Below are positions 58,770 through 63,262 of a DNA stretch of 63,262 nucleotides, piece by piece. A model generated the notes under the pieces. That model had not been told where the DNA came from, ran no database searches, and saw only the letters and a program-made list of their open reading frames with translations. How positions within the stretch are numbered: the first letter of the stretch is position 1; each line of letters starts with the position of its first letter. The translations under genes were made by a program, and so were the position numbers. This DNA is from Pseudanabaena sp. lw0831 (lineage in GTDB: Bacteria > Cyanobacteriota > Cyanobacteriia > Pseudanabaenales > Pseudanabaenaceae): positions 1 to 63,262 of the forward strand of contig NZ_BBJB01000029.1 of assembly GCF_016584665.1 (NCBI RefSeq). Reading direction: 5' to 3'.

Positions 58770-60053
58770 GTGTCAGAGTCTTTATTCGATCAGGCAAGCG
58801 AACGGCTGGCGGATGCGATCGCCCATGTAAATATTTCTGAAGATGCGATCGAGCGATTAAAATCACCGAAAGCGAGTTTGCAAGTTTCCATTCCAGTGCG
58901 AATGGATGATGGAACTCTGAAAGTTTTTCAGGGCTATCGTGTGCGCTACAACGATTTACGGGGTCCAACCAAAGGGGGGATTCGCTTCCATCCCAATGTA
59001 AACATGGATGAAGTAAAGTCCTTAGCATTTTGGATGACCTTTAAATGTGCGGCAGTGAATTTGCCCTTTGGCGGGGCAAAAGGTGGTGTCGCCGTCGATC
59101 CAAAGCAATTATCTAAGTTTGAATTAGAACGACTCAGTCGAGGATATATCAATGCGATCGCTGATTTTATGGGGGCAGATGTGGATATTCCTGCACCCGA
59201 TGTCCAGACTAACCAGACGATCATGGGATGGATGGTGGATGAATATAGCAATATTCAGCGTCGGCTTTGTCCTGCGGCGATTACTGGTAAACCGATCTCT
59301 ATGGGGGGTAGTCTCGGACGCGAAACCGCGACGGGCTTAGGGGCATTTTTTGCGATCGAGACTTTGCTGCCATTGTTAAAAATGCAGCGCGAACAAACAA
59401 CAATAGCTGTCCAAGGATTTGGAAATGTCGGCGCTGCGATCGCCGATCTATTGAGTAAGGCAGGCTACAAGGTTCTAGCGGTAAGCGATTCTAAGGGCGG
59501 TATTTATGCAAAGCAAGGGCTAGATGTGCCGAGCATCATCAGTTATAAAAATTCGACTCGCAGTTTTCAGGCAGTGTACTGCGAGGATTCAGTATGTAAT
59601 ATCGTCGAGCATCAAACGATTACCAATGAGGAGCTGCTCCAGCTCGATGTCGATATTTTGATTCCTGCGGCGCTAGAGAATCAAATCACTGAACATAATG
59701 CTCACGAGATCCGCGCTAAATATATTTTCGAGATCGCGAATGGGCCAGTCACTCCTGCTGCGGATGCAATTTTGGAAAAACGCGGAATCATGGTTTTTCC
59801 TGATATTCTCGTGAATGCAGGTGGAGTCACCGTTAGTTATTTTGAATGGGTACAGAATCGTAGTGGCTTATATTGGACGCTTGAGGAGGTAAACGATCGC
59901 CTCAAACACAGCATGATCGCCGAAACTCTGAGAATCTGGAAAATTGCCGACCAAAAACAAATTTCCATGCGAACAGCCGCCTATGTCCATGCCTTGACGC
60001 GCCTGAGTGAAGCGATCGATGCTAAAGGTACAAGGGCTTATTACACGCAATAA
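58770..60053 (+). CDS. gdhA: Glutamate dehydrogenase
   Basis: A 427-residue Glu/Leu/Phe/Val dehydrogenase. I choose GTG 58770-58772 with GGAGG 5 nt upstream over the TTG at 58740. Motifs are the glutamate-binding RVRYNDLRGPTKGGIRFHP, the catalytic Lys in LPFGGAKGGVAVDP, GETATGLGAFF-like GRETATGLGAFFAIETLLP, and the NAD(P) motif VQGFGNVGAAIADLL. It joins ammonium with 2-oxoglutarate or runs in reverse. The Asp in the cofactor loop region (VSDSKGGIYA) does not decide NAD or NADP. It is followed by a strong terminator and secA. Confidence 0.93.
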   Translation: MSESLFDQASERLADAIAHVNISEDAIERLKSPKASLQVSIPVRMDDGTLKVFQGYRVRYNDLRGPTKGGIRFHPNVNMDEVKSLAFWMTFKCAAVNLPFGGAKGGVAVDPKQLSKFELERLSRGYINAIADFMGADVDIPAPDVQTNQTIMGWMVDEYSNIQRRLCPAAITGKPISMGGSLGRETATGLGAFFAIETLLPLLKMQREQTTIAVQGFGNVGAAIADLLSKAGYKVLAVSDSKGGIYAKQGLDVPSIISYKNSTRSFQAVYCEDSVCNIVEHQTITNEELLQLDVDILIPAALENQITEHNAHEIRAKYIFEIANGPVTPAADAILEKRGIMVFPDILVNAGGVTVSYFEWVQNRSGLYWTLEEVNDRLKHSMIAETLRIWKIADQKQISMRTAAYVHALTRLSEAIDAKGTRAYYTQ

Positions 60054-60054
60054 A

Positions 60055-60093
60055 CCAAATAAAAAGTGTTGCTTCGCAACACTTTTTATTTGG
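60055..60093 (+). terminator. Terminator of gdhA
   Basis: Perfect 18-bp stem (CCAAATAAAAAGTGTTGC) around TTC, just after the stop. Confidence 0.75.
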
Positions 60094-60218
60094 TTTCGCG
60101 ATCGCTTCGGTTATCCGAAGCTTGTAATCTCAACAGTCGGGTAATATATACTTGTAGTCCAAAATCGTATTAAATATCACGTTTGGCGCATCCCCTGTTT
60201 TAACTGCATTCGGTAGCT

Positions 60219-63026
60219 ATGTTTAACTTAAAAAACCTGATTGGCGATCCTAATAAGCGTAAGCTTGACAAACTCCGTCCCGAAGTGGCTCTCATTAACT
60301 CCCTAGCCCCAGAGTTAGCGGTGCTAAGCGATCGCGAATTGCAAGGAAAGACAGGAGAGTTTAAACAGCGCCTCGAAAAAGGGGAACCACTTGACGAACT
60401 ACTCCCTGAAGCCTTTGCTGTTGTCCGTGAGGCAGCCACCCGCGTTTTAGGGCTGCGTCATTATGATGTGCAGATGCTCGGCGGCATGATCCTGCATCGT
60501 GGTGAAATTGCCGAAATGAAAACAGGAGAAGGCAAAACCCTCGTCGCCACCTTGCCTAGCTACCTTAACGCTCTCTCAGGCAAAGGCGTGCATGTAGTCA
60601 CGGTTAACGACTACCTCGCCCGCCGTGATGCAGAATGGATGGGGCAAGTACACCGCTTTCTAGGTATGTCGGTAGGCTTGATTCAAAACTCAATGGAGCC
60701 AATCGAGCGCCGCAAAAATTATGGCTGTGATATCACCTATGCCACCAACAGCGAACTAGGTTTTGATTATTTACGCGACAACATGGCGACTAGCATTGAA
60801 GAAGTAGTGCAGCGCCCCTTTAACTTCTGTGTAATTGACGAAGTTGACTCGATCCTAATTGATGAAGCACGTACTCCCCTAATTATTTCAGGCATGGTCG
60901 AACGCCCGACCGAGAAATATTTAGGCGCAGTCACGATCGCTGCCCAAATGCAGCCAGAAACCCATTATGAAGTTGACGAAAAGCAGCGCAACGTCGTCAT
61001 GACCGATGAAGGTTTTGAGCTTGCAGAAAACCTACTCGGCGTTACTGACTTGTTTGACCAAGCCGATCCTTGGGCGCATTATGTATTTAACGCACTGAAG
61101 GCAAAGGAATTGTTCCTCAAAGATGTGAATTACATCGTTCGCGATGGTGAAGTCACGATCGTTGATGAGTTTACAGGGCGCGTCATGCCAGGTCGTCGTT
61201 GGAGCGATGGATTGCATCAAGCGATCGAGGCAAAAGAAGGTACGGATATTGAGAATGAAACCCAAACTCTCGCCACGATTACCTATCAAAACTTCTTCTT
61301 GCTTTATCCAAAACTTGGTGGCATGACTGGCACGGCAAAAACCGAAGAAGCCGAACTAGGGAAGATCTATAATCTCGAAGTCACAACTATGCCTACCAAT
61401 CGTAAGAGCGGACGTGGTGACTGGTCGGATGTGGTCTACAAAACTGAAGCGGCCAAGTGGCGAGCCGTTGCCGAAGAATGTCGCGAAATGCATGAATCAG
61501 GTCGTCCTGTGCTAATTGGAACTACCAGTGTTGAAAAATCTGAAGTATTAGCGCGGTTGTTGAGTGAAAAAGAAATTCCTCATAATCTCCTCAATGCAAA
61601 ACCAGAGAACGTAGAACGAGAAGCCGAAATCGTTGCTCAAGCTGGTCGTAAAGGCTCGATCACGATCGCTACAAACATGGCAGGTCGTGGTACAGACATT
61701 ATCCTCGGCGGTAATGCTGACTATATGGCACGTTTGAAGGTGCGTGAAAGCTTTATGCCGATGATTGTTCGTCCTGAAGATGACGAAGACTTTACCAATG
61801 AAGGTCAGCGCATGTTTAGCGATCGCCCTCAAAAAGGACAGGGATTCGGATCAACGGATGGCAAAAAGAAAAAGACTTGGAAAGTATCCGATAGTCTCTA
61901 TCCTTGTGAACTCTCCAAAGATGCTCAAGCAATGCTCAAAGAGGCTGTTGATTTTGCGGCTGAGAAGCTTGGTAGAATGAGTCAATCGGAATTGGAAGCG
62001 GAAGAAATGCTGGCGGTTGCTTCTGAGAAAGCACCTACCGATGATGAAGTCATCCAAAAACTTCGTAATGCGTTCACTTTGATCAAGCGGGAATATGAAG
62101 AAGTCACCGATGCTGAGCATGAGCAAGTAACAAAACTGGGCGGCTTACATGTGATCGGCACTGAACGTCATGAATCTCGTCGGGTGGACAATCAGTTGCG
62201 CGGTCGTTGCGGTCGCCAAGGTGACCCAGGTTCGACGAGATTTTTCCTCAGTCTCGAAGATAACTTGATGCGGATTTTTGCAGGCGATCGCGTTGCAGGT
62301 CTGATGAATGCCTTCCGCGTCGAAGAAGACATGCCGATTAGCTCAGGAATGCTCACCAGCGCTCTTGAAAACGCCCAGAAGAAAGTAGAAACATACTACT
62401 ACGACATTCGTAAACAAGTCTTTGAATACGATGAAGTCATGAACAATCAGCGTCGAGCCATCTATGCTGAACGTCGGCGTGTACTTGAGGGTGAGAACTT
62501 ACGCGATCGCGTGATCGAATATGCCGAACGCACCATGGATGATATCGTCAATGCCTATGTTAATCCTGAACTTCCACCAGAAGAATGGAATCTCGTAGCG
62601 ATGGTCAAAAAGATCAAGGAATTTGTGAATCTCTTACAAGATCTCGAGCCAGACCAGCTTGATGATATGTTCTTACCTGAGATGCAAGCATTCCTGCGTG
62701 AAGAAGTTCGCCGAGCCTATGAAATCAAAGAAGCGCAAGTGGAATCCTTGCAAGTTGGTTTGATGCGTCAAGCCGAACGCTTCTTTATCTTGCAGCGGAT
62801 TGATTCTCTCTGGCGCGATCATTTGCAAGCAATGGAATCTTTACGCGAATCGGTTGGTTTACGTGGCTATGGACAGAAAGATCCTTTGATTGAATACAAG
62901 AGCGAAGGCTACGAAATCTTCCTAGACATGATGACCCAAATCCGTCGTGATGTTGTCTACTCTCTATTCGAGTTCGATCCACGACCTCAGCAACAGCCTG
63001 AAACCATCGAAGCTGAATTTGTCTAA
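60219..63026 (+). CDS. secA: Preprotein translocase ATPase SecA
   Basis: A 935-residue SecA, the motor that pushes preproteins through SecYEG in thylakoid and plasma membranes. Walker A is [20 protein letters not shown], then [13 protein letters not shown], the [19 protein letters not shown] Walker B/DEAD-like box, [40 protein letters not shown] and [20 protein letters not shown]. An insert of about 80 residues, rich in Lys and Glu, follows the GGNA motif, as in other cyanobacterial and plastid SecA. The C-terminal zinc finger of E. coli SecA is absent (ends [13 protein letters not shown]), normal for this group. Confidence 0.97.
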   Translation: MFNLKNLIGDPNKRKLDKLRPEVALINSLAPELAVLSDRELQGKTGEFKQRLEKGEPLDELLPEAFAVVREAATRVLGLRHYDVQMLGGMILHRGEIAEMKTGEGKTLVATLPSYLNALSGKGVHVVTVNDYLARRDAEWMGQVHRFLGMSVGLIQNSMEPIERRKNYGCDITYATNSELGFDYLRDNMATSIEEVVQRPFNFCVIDEVDSILIDEARTPLIISGMVERPTEKYLGAVTIAAQMQPETHYEVDEKQRNVVMTDEGFELAENLLGVTDLFDQADPWAHYVFNALKAKELFLKDVNYIVRDGEVTIVDEFTGRVMPGRRWSDGLHQAIEAKEGTDIENETQTLATITYQNFFLLYPKLGGMTGTAKTEEAELGKIYNLEVTTMPTNRKSGRGDWSDVVYKTEAAKWRAVAEECREMHESGRPVLIGTTSVEKSEVLARLLSEKEIPHNLLNAKPENVEREAEIVAQAGRKGSITIATNMAGRGTDIILGGNADYMARLKVRESFMPMIVRPEDDEDFTNEGQRMFSDRPQKGQGFGSTDGKKKKTWKVSDSLYPCELSKDAQAMLKEAVDFAAEKLGRMSQSELEAEEMLAVASEKAPTDDEVIQKLRNAFTLIKREYEEVTDAEHEQVTKLGGLHVIGTERHESRRVDNQLRGRCGRQGDPGSTRFFLSLEDNLMRIFAGDRVAGLMNAFRVEEDMPISSGMLTSALENAQKKVETYYYDIRKQVFEYDEVMNNQRRAIYAERRRVLEGENLRDRVIEYAERTMDDIVNAYVNPELPPEEWNLVAMVKKIKEFVNLLQDLEPDQLDDMFLPEMQAFLREEVRRAYEIKEAQVESLQVGLMRQAERFFILQRIDSLWRDHLQAMESLRESVGLRGYGQKDPLIEYKSEGYEIFLDMMTQIRRDVVYSLFEFDPRPQQQPETIEAEFV

Positions 63027-63034
63027 ATTCAACA

Positions 63035-63069
63035 AATAAAAGGGAGCGCCAAGCGCTCCCTTTTATTTT
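63035..63069 (+). terminator. Terminator of secA
   Basis: 16-bp perfect stem (AAATAAAAGGGAGCGC) around a 3-nt loop, 8 nt after the stop, followed by T-rich sequence. Confidence 0.75.
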
Positions 63070-63105
63070 GAGTTGCCGAGGTAAGTAAGGGGTAGAGTTG
63101 TTCTG

Positions 63106-63262
63106 AATAAGGCTGTTGGGAAAGAGTCTGGTAAAACCAATTTTATTGAGCGGTTTAACTGTACGATGCGACAACATGTCTCTCGATTAGTTCGCAAAAC
63201 GCTCTCCTTCTCTAAAAAACCAGAAAATCACATTGGGGCTATCTGGCTCTTTATTCATTAAT
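63106..63262 (+). mobile_element. IS1-type transposase, C-terminal remnant
   Basis: The frame reads NKAVGKESGKTNFIERFNCT, MRQHVSRLVRKTLSFSKK, PENHIGAIWLFIH and then TAA at 63259-63261. This is the end of an IS1-family transposase (RQRVSRLVRKTLSFSK-type motif). The frame has a stop just upstream (63082-63084) and no start, so only the 3' part is left. The stop falls a few codons before the usual end. Confidence 0.7.

Noticed and set aside
1-63262. Prophage or integrative element spanning the window
   Set aside because: There are no integrase, phage structural or conjugation genes, and no attachment-site duplication at the tRNA-Ala gene. Only scattered IS and MITE-like pieces are present.

Overview
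The window comes from a cyanobacterium, most likely a Pseudanabaena-like filamentous one. The octamer GCGATCGC (HIP1) and its core occur throughout genes and spacers. The gene set is also cyanobacterial: CP12, a RbcR-type LysR regulator, a block of photosystem II assembly genes resembling Synechocystis slr0144-slr0148, PAM68 next to rpsO, a cytochrome c oxidase operon, and a PerR/peroxiredoxin divergon. The genus is inferred from general resemblance only.

Layout. 1-342 is the start of an IS630-type transposase running off the left edge. 458-2044 is an iron-sulfur photolyase. 2119-6643 (minus) is a NACHT NTPase with HEAT repeats, broken by one in-frame TGA, plus a second HEAT-only gene, a remnant of a third copy and a small palindromic insertion. 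6830-7642 is a DUF928-like secreted protein. 8168-11668 is ctaC-ctaD-ctaE. 11747-15610 (minus) holds a lipoprotein, rsgA, a TusA-like gene, dnaJ and a ferredoxin. 15859-19678 (plus) holds a LOG-family gene, the CCA-adding enzyme and a site-2-protease-like protein that has lost its catalytic residues. 19728-25924 (minus, apart from one small secreted protein and a tRNA-Ala(CGC)) holds a large acidic protein, CP12, a UbiA prenyltransferase, hisC and rbcR.

25944-31691 is rich in photosystem assembly functions: the ferredoxin / V4R / small protein / V4R operon, PAM68 and rpsO, and a 41-residue membrane peptide. 31873-37874 holds an FHA-LuxR regulator, a YtxH/DUF948 trio, perR with a divergent peroxiredoxin, a VOC protein, a thioredoxin-reductase-like flavoprotein and upp. 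38130-43783 holds a lipoprotein, cimA, tatC, a small secreted protein and a GH57 enzyme. 44093-48879 holds an orphan lipoprotein pair, a small heat-shock protein and a PrsW-TPR membrane protein beside a membrane partner. 49083-49933 is a ParD/ParE-like pair whose toxin gene is interrupted. 50085-56022 holds two Ser/Thr kinases and a thioredoxin-lipoprotein/CcdA pair. 56045-58659 is a class III cyclase-NB-ARC fusion beside an IS5-type remnant. 58770-63026 is glutamate dehydrogenase and secA, followed by the tail of an IS1-type transposase.

Three things stand out. First, an unrecognised N-terminal domain of about 90 residues is shared by three otherwise unrelated proteins here: an acidic soluble protein, a membrane protein beside the PrsW-TPR gene, and a Ser/Thr kinase. 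This is my best candidate for an undescribed signalling module. Second, several small palindromic repeat families sit in spacers and inside genes; one family shows compensatory changes between copies. Third, several genes look decayed or repurposed: the NACHT gene, the site-2 protease, ParE, a Uma2-like fragment and the NB-ARC gene. All functions are read from sequence alone; no searches were run.
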